64,000 bases of DNA from Emydura subglobosa. Its lineage: Eukaryota; Chordata; Testudines; Chelidae. Within the stretch, counting starts at the first letter, position 1. Each line of letters opens with the position of its first letter. The stretch spans positions 72,024,890 to 72,088,889 of the forward strand of contig ML679961.1 of assembly GCA_007922225.1 (NCBI GenBank). The letters run 5' to 3'. Positions 32,990 to 43,079 of the stretch are shown here, piece after piece. Under the pieces are notes generated by a model, which was given only the letters and a program-made list of their open reading frames with translations, had not been told where the DNA came from and did not search any database. Position numbers and translations under genes: made by a program.

Positions 32990-33250
32990 GTTTTCCCTCA
33001 GATACTCCACCCTCCCTCAAGATTGTCCTTATCTGTTTTCACACAGCTGCTACCTTCCCCTCCCTGTTTCCACCCACTCTCTCAGTCTGGCACTCCCCAC
33101 CCCATCCCCTCTTTATCCCCCTCTTCTTCTTCCTGAACCTCACCCACTCAGCTCCCCTCACTCACCCACTTAGAGTTTCAGCTCTCAACCCACTCTCTCT
33201 GGCTTTTCTTCTCCTTCCCACCCAAGGCCAGGGAATCATTTTCTTCCTTC
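32990..33250. repeat. Pyrimidine-rich tract
   Basis: The plus strand is heavily biased to C and T ('cccctctttatccccctctt', 'cttcttcctgaacctcaccc'). The open frames here are low-complexity (rich in P, S, L) and are not taken as genes. Such tracts can adopt triplex structures; no mirror symmetry was established. Confidence 0.6.
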
Positions 33251-33625
33251 TACCCATATGCTGGGAACAGAAGTCAGAATCCCTGTGTGGCTGTTGAAGG
33301 GAAGCAGTCTTTTTCTCTGATGCTCCCCCTGCTGAGCAGCTGTCTGCAGAGCCAATTATCTCTGTGCCGCTGCAGAGCAGCTCAACATTCAGGTGGAGCT
33401 GCATTAGAAGATGGATGAGGAGGAAGGAGACTTAATGCTGCAGGACACAGCATCGGGCATAGCTGTCTTCTTCTCCTTTCCCCCTCTGTAGTTCTTAAAA
33501 TGGGGTGTGGGGAGGCACTGTTTTCTCTTCACAGCCTGAAAATAGAGGGTACGTGTTCTTCCATATCCACCTATATGCTCATGGTACATCACTTAGCTGG
33601 CCAGAGCCTCTTACAGTGATTGCAG
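33251..33625. other. Unannotated stretch
   Basis: No gene or repeat is recognised. Confidence 0.4.
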
Positions 33626-33631
33626 ACTGGA

Positions 33632-33724
33632 TTCTCCACTCTTTTTAGATCAGTTTTATGCCAGTGTAACTCTGGTGAAGTCAGATTACACCATCATAAA
33701 CCTGGTGTAACAGAGTGGAGAGTC
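33632..33724. repeat. Short foldback element, about 93 bp
   Basis: The ends 'ctccactct' (33636-33644) and 'agagtggag' (33713-33721) are perfect inverted repeats. Inner words 'tttatgccagtgtaactctg' and 'ataaacctggtgtaaca' are also inverted around 'ggtgaagtcagattacacc'. It belongs to the small foldback group with a 'gaagtcaatgg'-type centre. Confidence 0.6.
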
Positions 33725-34244
33725 AATCACTGTTACTCTTTGAAGATGTTTTGTTTTGAGTTAGCCTCATCAAAGGGCTCACCACCCCATTTGGTGGTGT
33801 TTCTTCTCTCCTGCCTCTTTCCTGACCATCACCAGAGGCTATGTGAAGTGAGATTCCTTAACTGAGTTCTTGTCTCATATTATTCTTGCAACTGAATAAA
33901 AGTACAAATTAGATACAGCTCTGTGAAAGGTCAGTGCTGACTGGGTTTTTTAGGCTAGCAAAATGCAACCAATTTCCCCATATCAAATCTATTAAAAGAT
34001 AAACAGCAAATTCAGATAAATCACAAATTAGCCTCCCACTGAAAAGCAGTTGGAAACATGTATCAACAGCTTCAACCTGTCTTATTCACAATGTGGCACG
34101 TAATCCAGCAGTTTTATTTGGATACTTTCACTTTGGTGCAAGCTTGTTAAAAACATTTAAACAAAGCACAAAACCTTTGCCAGATATTCTCTGCATTCCC
34201 TTTGGTTCTGTACACAAAGAGCAATATGAGCTTCAAGTCTAAAT

Positions 34245-34310
34245 AACTTTTATTTTATATCGAAGTAAACAACTAAACAAGAAAGAACAAACATAACTTC
34301 TCCATTAGGA
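34245..34310 (-). repeat. Fragment related to 39509-39570
   Basis: 'aacttttattttatatcgaa' then 'caactaaacaagaaagaaca' aligns with 'aacttttattttaggttaag' then 'caacaaaattagacagaaca' at 39509. The first word gives AATAAAAGTT on the minus strand. It may be the 3' part of an LTR-type or other retroelement; the orientation is a guess. Confidence 0.35.
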
Positions 34311-34789
34311 ACCATGATTGGTATGTCTAATTCAGAAACAGCTGTGCCAAATTTCCTCCTGGCACTGCCTCCATACAGACAGGCAAGAGAGACTCCTCAC
34401 ATATAAAGAGGTGTACACAGAAAATAGTCATAACAAACAAATAGATACAGAGGAACAACATCTTTGTTTCTATCTGACATCACTGTGAACAAAAAGAGTT
34501 TTGCCTTTACCCACTCAGCTGCTAGAATCTAGATAATCATTGTTTTCAGTCACATCACAGCCTGCTACCACAGATATACAGATTACAGTGACAAGTTTAG
34601 CATTTTGCCTTCACTGCAGAATCAAGTGGGGGAAAAAAGATGGGCTGGGGACAGAGCAAAATCCTTGCTTAATAGCAAACCATGGGCAAAGATTCAAAAC
34701 ACATATGAACTGATTTCCTTCAAATGAATTGAGTGACTTGTTTTGTAGAATGCAGTGAAAGATCTACAACAAAGCTAAATCTAAGGAAT

Positions 34790-34872
34790 CTGGGCCAGAC
34801 CCTTGGCTGGAGTAGGCTGGTGTGAGTTCATTGATTTAAAGTCAATTTAAATCGGCTCAGGATTTGGGCCTG
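34790..34872. repeat. Short foldback element
   Basis: 'ctgggccagacccttggctg' at the left and 'ggctcaggatttgggcc' at the right are inverted. The middle is 'gatttaaagtcaatttaaat', itself nearly palindromic. Confidence 0.5.
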
Positions 34873-34949
34873 CATGCACTGTACTGTACCTTAATGTATG
34901 CAAAGTTTCATATGAAATTCCAATTTGTAATATTAACTGACAATTTATC

Positions 34950-35470
34950 ATGAAATAAAAGAGGATATATTTTAAGGCAGAACTAAGGTTGAGCTTTCAG
35001 TCTTAATTCACTATTTCCTGACTTTTGACCGCCTCATTTCTTAGCTTTAATGTTGCATGAACACCACATTTTTGCTTGGCATATCTATATCTGTGTAATG
35101 TTTCTGTTTTCATAGGAGATGTGAACAATAAATTAGTGTCTTTGTAAATGACTTTAAGAATTGTTCAGTGGTTTATGCTAAATTAGTTTGCTGGTTGGGC
35201 ATGTGACTAGCAAAACGAAAAACAAAACAAACACCACCGCAAGCGACAAAGTGCAAACTTGCTCTAATGAGACCAAGGACAATTAGCTTTTGCCATGACC
35301 TGGAGATGAGATGGTAGTTTAGCCTCTGTATCCATTCTAATACTTGGCAAAACTGCCAGTCAAAAGAACAATTAATGCCTGTTTTTGTGATGTGATCGTT
35401 AGCCCTCTCAGAACTGGAATGAGATCCCTAATTCATTTTCTATTGGCCACCAAACATTCATCAGATGGCA
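34950..35470. promoter_or_regulatory. Candidate conserved non-coding element
   Basis: There is no repeat signature and no meaningful frame. Words that resemble SOX (aacaat) and homeodomain (taatt, attaat) sites are dense, e.g. 'gaacaataaattagtg' near 35122, 'gacaattagctttt' near 35278 and 'gaacaattaatgcctg' near 35366. Textural inference only. Confidence 0.22.
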
Positions 35471-35474
35471 ACAA

Positions 35475-36995
35475 CTGACTTGTGTTGGAGTTGAACTGGT
35501 AACTGAGCCATAAAATGAAAGGCTTTATAGTGCATTTCCATAGCTCTGAGTTATCTGTTCCACCAAGCAAAAAAGACACCATTTTCATGCAGAAATTATT
35601 ACCTATCTACTACGGTAAAACAGTTATAATATTATATTGCTTTAATTTGAAGATATTTGTTCCCATGAAATTTTACTATAGAAAACATAGGAAAGAAATA
35701 ATTCAAGCAACAGAGAAATGAATGTCAACAGGGTAACAGCTATTCCCTTCCTTGAAGAGCTCTAGGAAGAAAATGTTTCATTGCCATCAGGCTGAAGACA
35801 TAACATCGTCCTACTATACCACAGTTGTGCTGTCAGAGGTGTGGTGTTATTGCACAGGTTAAATGCAAATTATTACACAATTGGCTTGATTCGTATTTAT
35901 ACTAAAACCCTTTAATATCTCTCTGCCAATGTAAAGGAACCTTATTATAAATGAAAACCAGGCCCAACAGATTTTGTTTTTGTTAAACTTTAAGTGAGAA
36001 CCATTTTAAGTCACAAACACACACATAAGGAACTTTGCTGTTAACCACGAGCACAGATCCTAAGCTGGCAAAAATAGGTGTAAATCCAGTGAAGTCAGCT
36101 GAGGATCTGATCCATAATGTGCACTGTTGTTTTAATTGAGAGCTTCTGTTATGCACATACTGATTACTCAGTCATATAGATAACCTATGGGTCTGCCGGG
36201 GCAGGGGCAAAAGGGGAATGTCTCTCAGTAATGTTATCACATGACTATTACGTTTTCAATGATACCAGATAATATTTAATGGAAACATGTTACATTCAGG
36301 TGTACAAATTCACAAAGATATAGTCTTCATTATTAGGTTGATGCAAACTACTGTCCACATGGGATATGTTTAATGACTTACTTCAGATGCTGTGGAAATC
36401 TGGTTCCAGGAATTCAGCAACCTGCCATTCTTCTCCTCCTCCTGCCAGGTCCTAACTTCCAGCTTCCAAGCCATGCTTCTCATCTCTTAGCAGTGCCTAA
36501 TGATAGCTGACTCCAGAATGCAATAGAGGAACCAAGAGACATGGCTCAGAACCAAAATATTCTTTCCCCAAAGAACACTCTAGATACATCACAGCAATTT
36601 TATTTTGCTGGCTATTTCTTTTAACACTGATTAATCCAGCTAAGCTGTATTTTGAAGCACTATCACAGGCAATTTATATAAGCTATTTTGTGTGCACAGT
36701 CACTCCCTGGAGCAGATGTCTTTTTCTTTCAGTAAATTTGGATTAACAGTAATCATCTGGTTTCTTTAGCTTAACCAACTGACACGCAGTAACACAAAGG
36801 GGCTGCTGGGCTGCAAGAGGAGCCACCTTTCCGGGTAGACTAGAGGTCCTAACCTTGTATGGTCATTAAAAATGCCCTAGCAATTTTCTTAAGAGTCGGG
36901 TTGTTTGCTCCTCATACCCTGGAAAAACTCCATCTCATGTAATTGCATTGTGGCTACACAAATCACTGTCTGTAGTTTCAACTGAAATGGTTATT
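35475..36995. other. Unannotated stretch with one foldback half
   Basis: 36055-36115 ('aataggtgtaaatccagtga' then 'gctgaggatctgatcc') is a right half of the small foldback family. Nothing else is recognised. Confidence 0.4.
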
Positions 36996-37002
36996 TTTCA
37001 TG

Positions 37003-37100
37003 CAGGTCCTTATCCTGAGCCCATTGAAGTCTATGGGAGTTTTGCCACTTCTTCTGGAGCATTACTTGGCCCCTTTGGAGTTGCTTCTTGCACAGCAAAG
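37003..37100. repeat. Short foldback repeat with gaagtctatggg centre
   Basis: 'gcaggtccttatcctgagcc' is followed by the core 'cattgaagtctatgggagtt' and 'ttgccacttcttctgga'. Relatives with the same core-then-'gttttgc' order lie at about 43305 ('cagtgggagttttgcttgag') and 62128 ('tctatgggaattttgctaca'). Confidence 0.45.
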
Positions 37101-37279
37101 ATTTCACCTCTGGGTTGGAATGTGGCAGCAATCTTAAAAGCACTCAGCTATACACAACCATTTAACAGAGGAAGTGATGAAGAATTCTTTATAGAATGTA
37201 GATGGCAAAAGTCATTACACACACTGGAATTTGGCCAGGACAACTAACAGCTCTGCTCTTATGAAAATTGACTTGGGAC

Positions 37280-37755
37280 TGCGAATAATCACAGGTGGTC
37301 AGGCCCTTTATGCATCTTGGGTCTAATTCTGTGCTGCACCTCTAAAAGGTACAGGAGGCGCAACCCATGAGGAAGGGGAGCAAAGGTAGCTGTTCAAACT
37401 GGCACCAGGTTTATTCTGGGCTATGTGCACCAGTGCAGCCACAATCCCCATAGTGCCATTTGCTAGAGAACTAACCACTCCTGCCTCAGAATCCTACCTT
37501 CTTACTCCCAGTCCCATCCATGGCATGTCCCCTACAATGTGGATTTGTGAGGCCCGCGTCAGGCTGCTTAAGGTGATACTATGCAATGCCACACTAAGGA
37601 AATTCTCTCCTGCGGGAATGGGCCCTGGTGGTGCATTTGTGACTGCTGTATGCCACCAGAGTGGCAGATGGGGGCCGATGGGGGACAGAATTGGACTATC
37701 ATCTGGAAAATGTCACCTCTGGCCACACTTTTACGCTATAAACCACTCTCTTCCT
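37280..37755. other. GC-richer stretch, possible old repeat
   Basis: There is a change in composition with open frames of 64 and 114 codons in different phases. None has recognisable features. The phrase 'ggtctaattctgtgctgcac' suggests a repeat, but there is no second copy in the window. Confidence 0.3.
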
Positions 37756-37825
37756 CTGACCCAATGACTATTTAAGTAATTATCCACAGTGGAATAATCA
37801 TTGGGGGAGAGAGAGAGAGATGGAT

Positions 37826-38460
37826 GATGCTGTGGTTCAGTGGTTAGGGGACCGAGAGGAGAGACCCAGGTTCCAGTCCCCCTGCTCCAATCTCGCTTTT
37901 ATTATTTATCCACAGTGGAACAGCTTCAACAGGAGAGCCTGTGGGAGCCCTACATTAGAATATCCCATAACTCAGTGGCCAGAGCACTCTCCTGAGAAGT
38001 GGGAGAACCCCGCCCCCCCCCGGTTCAAATCCTTTCTCTCCCTCTGGCATAGAAGGGGGAATTGAAGTTGGGTTTCCCATGTACCAGGCAAATGCTCTAA
38101 TCACTGGGCTAAAAGTTATAATATAGGCACCACCACCTACTTCTCTGGCTGGATTCTGAATGGAATTGGATTTGGTAGGTGTACTCAGAGGCCACCTAGC
38201 GGATTGGGCTCTGCATGCAATTTACGTGGCCAAATGCCTATTTTCCCCTGGGTTGTCACTCACTCTGGGGCTGAGGTGTTTGCTTAGGGGGCAGCAGCTT
38301 GCATGCCGCAATCTTAGGCACCTAGGGAACGTTTACAGTTAAACCTTAGGCACTGAGTGAGTTTAGGCAGCCAAGCAGGATTTTCTCGGATTGCAGTGGT
38401 GTTGCACATAGGGTCTGAGGCATCTATGTTGCTGTGTGGATCACACCCTAACTGACTTGC
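37826..38460 (+). mobile_element. Composite repeat with tRNA-like boxes, copy 1
   Basis: Three tRNA-like units are visible. Unit 1 (plus) has an exact A-box match 'tggttcagtgg' at 37833-37843 and a near B-box 'ggttccagtcc' at 37869-37879. Unit 2 (plus) has 'taactcagtgg' at 37968-37978 and an exact B-box match 'ggttcaaatcc' at 38022-38032. Unit 3 is inverted: minus-strand A-box-like 'tagcccagtga' (38101-38111) and weak B-box at 38058-38068. Units 2 and 3 form a palindrome. A further 350 bp follows, including 'aatcttaggcacctaggg'. A homologous copy lies inverted at 47000-47815. It is interpreted as a repeat that captured or evolved from tRNA sequence; no tRNA gene is intact. Confidence 0.6.
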
Positions 38461-39505
38461 TTGGGATGTCTCAGAAAGTCAATAGCAGAGAAGGAAACAG
38501 AACACAGGAGAGCAGTCTCCCAATCACATGCTCTAACCTACATTGAACCATAGCTAACATGTAATATGATACTAAAAGATAAGCAATCATTACTGGTATT
38601 TAATAAAAGCTCTTTTTTATTACAGCACAAAGATGAATCTTTCTGTGCGGTATACATCTTCCTATATACAAACAGGATTTGTTAACCAAAAAATTAATAA
38701 CAGGAAGACTTTATCACTGCAGTAACACCTCTCAGCCCCAGTCTTCAGCAGACTGTACCTTGAGCTTGATGAAGAAACCTGACGGGAAAAAACCTGCCCC
38801 AGAAGTAATCAGACATGCCAATTAGAAAAGAAAGGCTTGCCAAGGCTTTGGGAGTGCAGTGACAATATGTGAGCTCCAGTCACATCAGGCATGTCTGCAT
38901 TGTTTTTTGAATTTTCACATCCTAGGAGAAAGCCAGATTGATGCATTAGCAAATTCATATGCATGAATGCAGGGCCTTGTCTCTGCACATTTTCTTCCAG
39001 AGCTCCTTGGAGAGATGTCTAACACAGTGATAGCTTATCAAAGTCGTTCTCTTTGTGATTTCAGAGAGGAGTTTTCACAGACTAAACTGTGTTAAGGGAC
39101 AGCTTTGGGAGGGGGGAAATGATACAGCTAGTAACTTGGAGGGAGGGGGTGTTTCCTAATTGCTCAACATTATCTTAAGTCTGAAGGTGGTTTTGACCAA
39201 TTCATCAAAGCCTCTTGGATGGGGAGACTCTGATAGAGGAGATCCTGCCCCTATGGAAGTGTGACTCAGTTGCTGTTAGCTCACACAAAAGGAGTACTAG
39301 CTGAGGACATGGAGTCACAAAAGTGCTTTAAGAAAACTAAGTGATGTTTTATCCAAGTTCCCAAAGAACTCAGCAAACTTTACAAAATGATTTGCGAACT
39401 ACAGGCCATAGTTAACAGAAGATTTTATGTGTGTGCAACACAATCGAAGTCAGCTCAATATTATTCTTGTGTGAATACAAAAAGCACCTGGATTCTTTCA
39501 CCCTC
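38461..39505. other. Unannotated stretch
   Basis: No gene or repeat is recognised. Confidence 0.4.
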
Positions 39506-39508
39506 AAC

Positions 39509-39570
39509 AACTTTTATTTTAGGTTAAGGGAAGCAACAAAATTAGACAGAACAAAAGTACAGGCTGCATG
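39509..39570 (-). repeat. Fragment related to 34245-34310
   Basis: See the alignment of 'aacttttatttta' and 'agaacaaaa' words with 34245. It carries AATAAAAGTT on the minus strand. Its extent beyond 39570 is unknown. Confidence 0.35.
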
Positions 39571-39839
39571 AGAGAGCCCAGTGCATGTGTCTGCTCTCTA
39601 GCATGTTACATGAATACTGTCTCACAAAATAGCAGCTGCTCCTGCAGCCGGGCATTCTCCTGGAAATATAAAGATGCAGTATAGACAAAAGTCATTAGAG
39701 CTACATACCAATATGCTGTACACCAGAGTTACAATTGAACATTGAATGAGCTGGCAGTTTAGAAGCCCAAAGCAAGGAAGTGGGTACTTCATCCTGGGGG
39801 GTACACTGCCTCAGTAGAAGGCTCATAGTCCCCAGTCTA

Positions 39840-40010
39840 GCTTACTCCTGTTATCAACTAATACATCCGAACTACATTAAAAAAAGAAATCTCCTTTTTC
39901 CTTTTAAATGATTAATTTTCTTTGTCATTAAGTTGCACTTCAGCAGCAATTGCAAGTTCAATTTGTATTGATGTTGCAATTGTCTATCACCAAGTAATGA
40001 CCATTAAAGC
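39840..40010. promoter_or_regulatory. Candidate conserved non-coding element
   Basis: A dense set of homeodomain-like and CAAT-type words is present: 'aatgattaattttc' near 39907, 'cagcaattgcaagttc' near 39945, 'gttgcaattgtctatc' near 39974 and 'aagtaatgaccattaaagc' near 39992. The sequence is free of repeat words. Textural inference only. Confidence 0.25.
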
Positions 40011-40550
40011 CTGTCTGGGGGTGGGCTGCTAGGGGGGTTAGAAGCGATTAATTATTAGATATCAAGCATAGAGGTGGGTACATTTGATTCATTTTATCTG
40101 TGTGCCAGTGGAGCTGGGTGGGACAGTCAGCAGCCAGAAAAGCATTGTTGCTGTCTGCTAAGAGAGCTATCAAGAAAAAAAAAAAATTACAGAACTTATG
40201 TGAGCTCAGGAGAAGAATCACATCTTTCATCCCACATCACAAATTGCTCTTTTCCCTGGCCAGTAGTCATTTGGTGCTCTGCACTGAAGTTTGTATTCAT
40301 CTGCCATGGAAAAACAAAAAGGATCAGCTTTAAATATCAGACACTCCCACAGAGAGAATTTTCTCTCTGGAATTTGTTGAGGTTATCTAGGGTTGTAATA
40401 TATTCTTAATTACAAACTATATTTGCCACTTTTCTCTTAGTTAAGAACCAATTAAAATGCAAACAGATGAAAAAATTTCTCTGTAATGTATGCATTTCTC
40501 CTGATAGTGACAGAGAGACAACTGGATATGTTGAAAGAAAGACAGTCTTA
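40011..40550. other. Unannotated stretch
   Basis: No gene or repeat is recognised, apart from an A run of 13 near 40175. Confidence 0.4.
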
Positions 40551-40553
40551 AAG

Positions 40554-40807
40554 TTTAAGGCACTGGATTGAGACTCAGGATTCAGATCCTGCTTCTGACA
40601 CAGGCTTCCAGAGAGGCCAAATCACTGTATTTCTCTATTCTCAATTCCTAATCTGTAAAATGAAAATAATACTTCCTTTTTGTCTTTATTTAGATTGAAA
40701 GTTCTTGTGGGCAAAGGTTGTCTGTTTGTACAGCACCTAGCACAAGGGAGCCTCGATCTCAGTTGAGGTCACTAGCTGTTTTTATAATAGAAAAAATAAA
40801 ATAATAA
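40554..40807 (+). mobile_element. MIR/CORE-type SINE, near full length
   Basis: The head 'ggcactggattgagactcag' with 'gattcagatcc' (decayed B-box) is tRNA-like. The core has 'aatcactgtatttctctatt' and 'taatctgtaaaatgaaaata'. The tail has 'tttagattgaaagttcttgt', 'tttgtacagcacctagcaca' and ends in 'aaaataataa'. This is the most complete copy in the window and serves as the reference for the tail and core fragments listed elsewhere. Confidence 0.8.
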
Positions 40808-40809
40808 CG

Positions 40810-41505
40810 GTGGGCAGGCTTTTGGGGTCAGGTATTGTGAGTGCTTTGCTCAGCTGGACTGCTCAGATGCATTGAGTTGACCATGTCTGACTTTTCTCAG
40901 CTGGAGTGAATGGTAGCTGTGACATACACCTACATCATTCTGAGCTGCAGCCTCCAGGAGCCACTGAAGCATTACTCCCTCTTGATTACTCCTGTTTCAC
41001 TTGTTTTTTTCCAAAATCAATTTTTGGACAATTAGTTTTTCTTTCGTTCTCTCTTTTCTCCTTCATCCAAATGCCATTAATGACTTTTCTGAGTGGTGAG
41101 CAATCTGTGTCATGTTAAGGGGCCAAGAGCACAAACCTATCCGGAGTGCAAGCTGCAGCTGGAAGAGCTATAGATTTGCACAATGACTGTGATAAGCCAC
41201 AAGTGTGGCATAAAGAGTAAAAGAAATAATTGAGTTTGAACTGTGACAAAACAAACACCGTGTTAACGGAGACATTCAATATGCAGAGGAAGTTGTCTGA
41301 TTCACTAGTAATTAAACTTTCAGAGGAGATTTGTCTGGCCCCAAGTAACCAAATGTAATGATCTCTAGTCCTCAGCATAACCACAGCACATGATCTGCAT
41401 GTGCTACAATCACTGTTTACCACCACCATAAGCAATGTTTCTATAGGAGGGTTGCCCCAACAAGAACTTTATTGCTTTGTTTTTGAAAGAGGGAATTGAT
41501 GCAGA
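40810..41505. other. Unannotated stretch
   Basis: No gene or repeat is recognised; a 106-codon minus-strand frame (41115-41435) has no features. Confidence 0.4.
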
Positions 41506-41509
41506 AGGC

Positions 41510-42526
41510 CAGCTTAACCCCCTCAACCCTTGATCTCACTTCACTCACCAACTACTGTTTTATCCCCTTTTCCCTTTAATCCCTAAACTCATTGAAAGTG
41601 CAGTGTATAATCACTGCCTGGAGTTCCTCTCCTTCAATTCCACCCTAGACTCTTTCAAATCCAAGTTCCACACCTTGCACTCCACTGAAACTGTTCTTGC
41701 TAAAGGCTCTAATGATCTTTTCCTTGCTAAAACTCAGAAACAGTACTTCATCTTCATCCTCCTTGACCTGTGAGCCACCTTTGACTCAGTTGGCCATGCT
41801 CCTCTTCTTGAAATCTTGTCATCCCTTGGCTTCAATGACTCTGTCCTCTCCTGGTTTTTCTACTTCTTCAATCACTTTTTCAGAGTATCTTTTGGAAGAT
41901 CCTCCTCCTCTGCCCTCCAGTTTTCTGAGGGGTTACACAAGGCTCTGTCCTGGGTCCCCTTTTTTTTCTTCCTCTGCACCATATCTCAGGGTAATCTCAT
42001 CCACAAACAAAAATTCAACTACCAACTCTATGTTGATGACTCACAGATATATCTTTGCTCCCAGACCTGTCTCCTTCTGTCCAAACTAAACTCTCAGCCT
42101 ATTTCTGACATCTTCTCGTGGATGTCTGGGTGTCAGTTAAGCTCAACATGGCTAAAATAGAACTCCTAATCTTCCCCCGAAAAGCCTTCCCCACTATCTC
42201 CTTTTTCAATCATTGTGGACAACATCACCATCCCTCCTGTTACTCAGACCCATAACCTGGGTGTCTTCTTCAATTTGGACCTCTTTCTAGGCCCTCATAT
42301 CCAGGCTATGTTAGAATCTTGCCAATTCTTTCTGCATAATATCTTTAAAATACGACCCTTTTCTATCCACCCATCAAACAAGTATCTTTTTTATTATTCC
42401 CATGCTATTCTTCACTTTTGGAAGGAGCTCACTATAAACATCTGCAAAGCTCCTCCATTATTCTCCTTCAAATCCTCCTCAAAAGTCTTCAATACTGTCT
42501 TATTGTTTCCTTGTACTTTCCCAACA
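41510..42526 (+). mobile_element. Decayed L2-like LINE, reverse transcriptase region
   Basis: Across three shifting frames the plus strand encodes pieces of a non-LTR reverse transcriptase. In order: STETVLAKGSNDLFLAK-like text at about 41670-41730, a stop-containing ILLDL.ATFDSVGHAPLLE near 41755-41815, SSLGFNDSVLSWFFYFFN near 41820-41880, GVTQGSVLGP-like text in another frame near 41928, then NYQLYVDDSQIYL at about 42017-42055. The Y-V-D-D at 42029-42040 is the catalytic motif (usually YADD in this clade). Downstream, NLGVFFNLDLFLGPHI near 42255 fits the region after the catalytic core. Stops and frameshifts throughout show it is long dead. L2 clade is my best guess from the order of motifs; another CR1/L3-type lineage is possible. 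Confidence 0.7.
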
Positions 42527-43075
42527 ATTCATAGATTTTAAGACCAGAAGGGAGCATTGTGATCATCTAGTCTAACCTTCTGCATAACATAGGCCGGTAG
42601 TCAATAGGCAGACTGCGGGTCAAATCTAGACCACCAGATGCTTTTGAACAGACTCCAAAATCTTTTTATTTAATTATCATTGTTTTTTAAAAAAAATATT
42701 AATTTCTCTGGACTCTGGACCTTGACTATACCTTGAATAAGAAATTTGGACCTTGATAAAAAATAATTGACTACCCCTGACACAGGCCATAAGATTTTCC
42801 TGCATTAATTCTTGCTTCACATCTAATAACTGTCCTTAAACTAGAGTATATCTTTTAGTAAAACTGTTTTGACTAAAAGATTTCTAGTGATGGAGAATCC
42901 CTTTGGTAATGGTTGGTTAATGACCCTCACTGTTAAATGTGTGCCTTATTTTTAGTCTGAATTTGTCTAGCTTTAACATCCAGCTAGTGGATCTTGTTAG
43001 ACCTTTCTCTGTTAGATTGAAAAGCCCTCTATAATCAAGTTTCTGTTGCCCATGTAGGTATTTCTAGACTGTGAT
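42527..43075 (-). mobile_element. CR1 LINE, minus strand, interrupted by a hAT-like MITE
   Basis: The plus strand starts 'attcatagattttaagacca' and 'catctagtctaaccttctgc', the reverse of a CR1 3' end. After the 185-bp insert it resumes 'aggccataagattttcctgc', 'tagtgatggagaatcccttt', 'gttggttaatgaccctcact' and ends near 'gtatttctagactgtgatt'. The right limit is a 5' truncation. Its 3' end abuts the L2-like element directly. Confidence 0.8.
42595..42779. mobile_element. hAT-like MITE, 185 bp, inserted in CR1
   Basis: The right end is 'attgactacccctg', and the left end 'cggtagtcaat' is its inverted partner with a few bases lost. Flanks are 'acataggc' (42587-42594) and 'acacaggc' (42780-42787), an 8-bp direct repeat with one difference. 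Eight-base duplications and a CAGGGGTAGTCAAT-like terminus are typical of hAT-type elements. There is no coding capacity. Confidence 0.8.
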
Positions 43076-43079
43076 TGTT

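Noticed and set aside
32882..33173. Proline- and serine-rich frames
   Set aside because: Produced by a pyrimidine-rich tract; low complexity.
37833..37879. Possible functional tRNA gene
   Set aside because: A- and B-like boxes are present, but no cloverleaf stems, acceptor stem or anticodon loop could be assembled; a second diverged copy shows it is part of a repeat.
41697..42541. Three adjacent frames of 108-130 codons that could suggest a gene
   Set aside because: They are frame-shifted pieces of a decayed LINE reverse transcriptase, or shadows of it, not a host gene.
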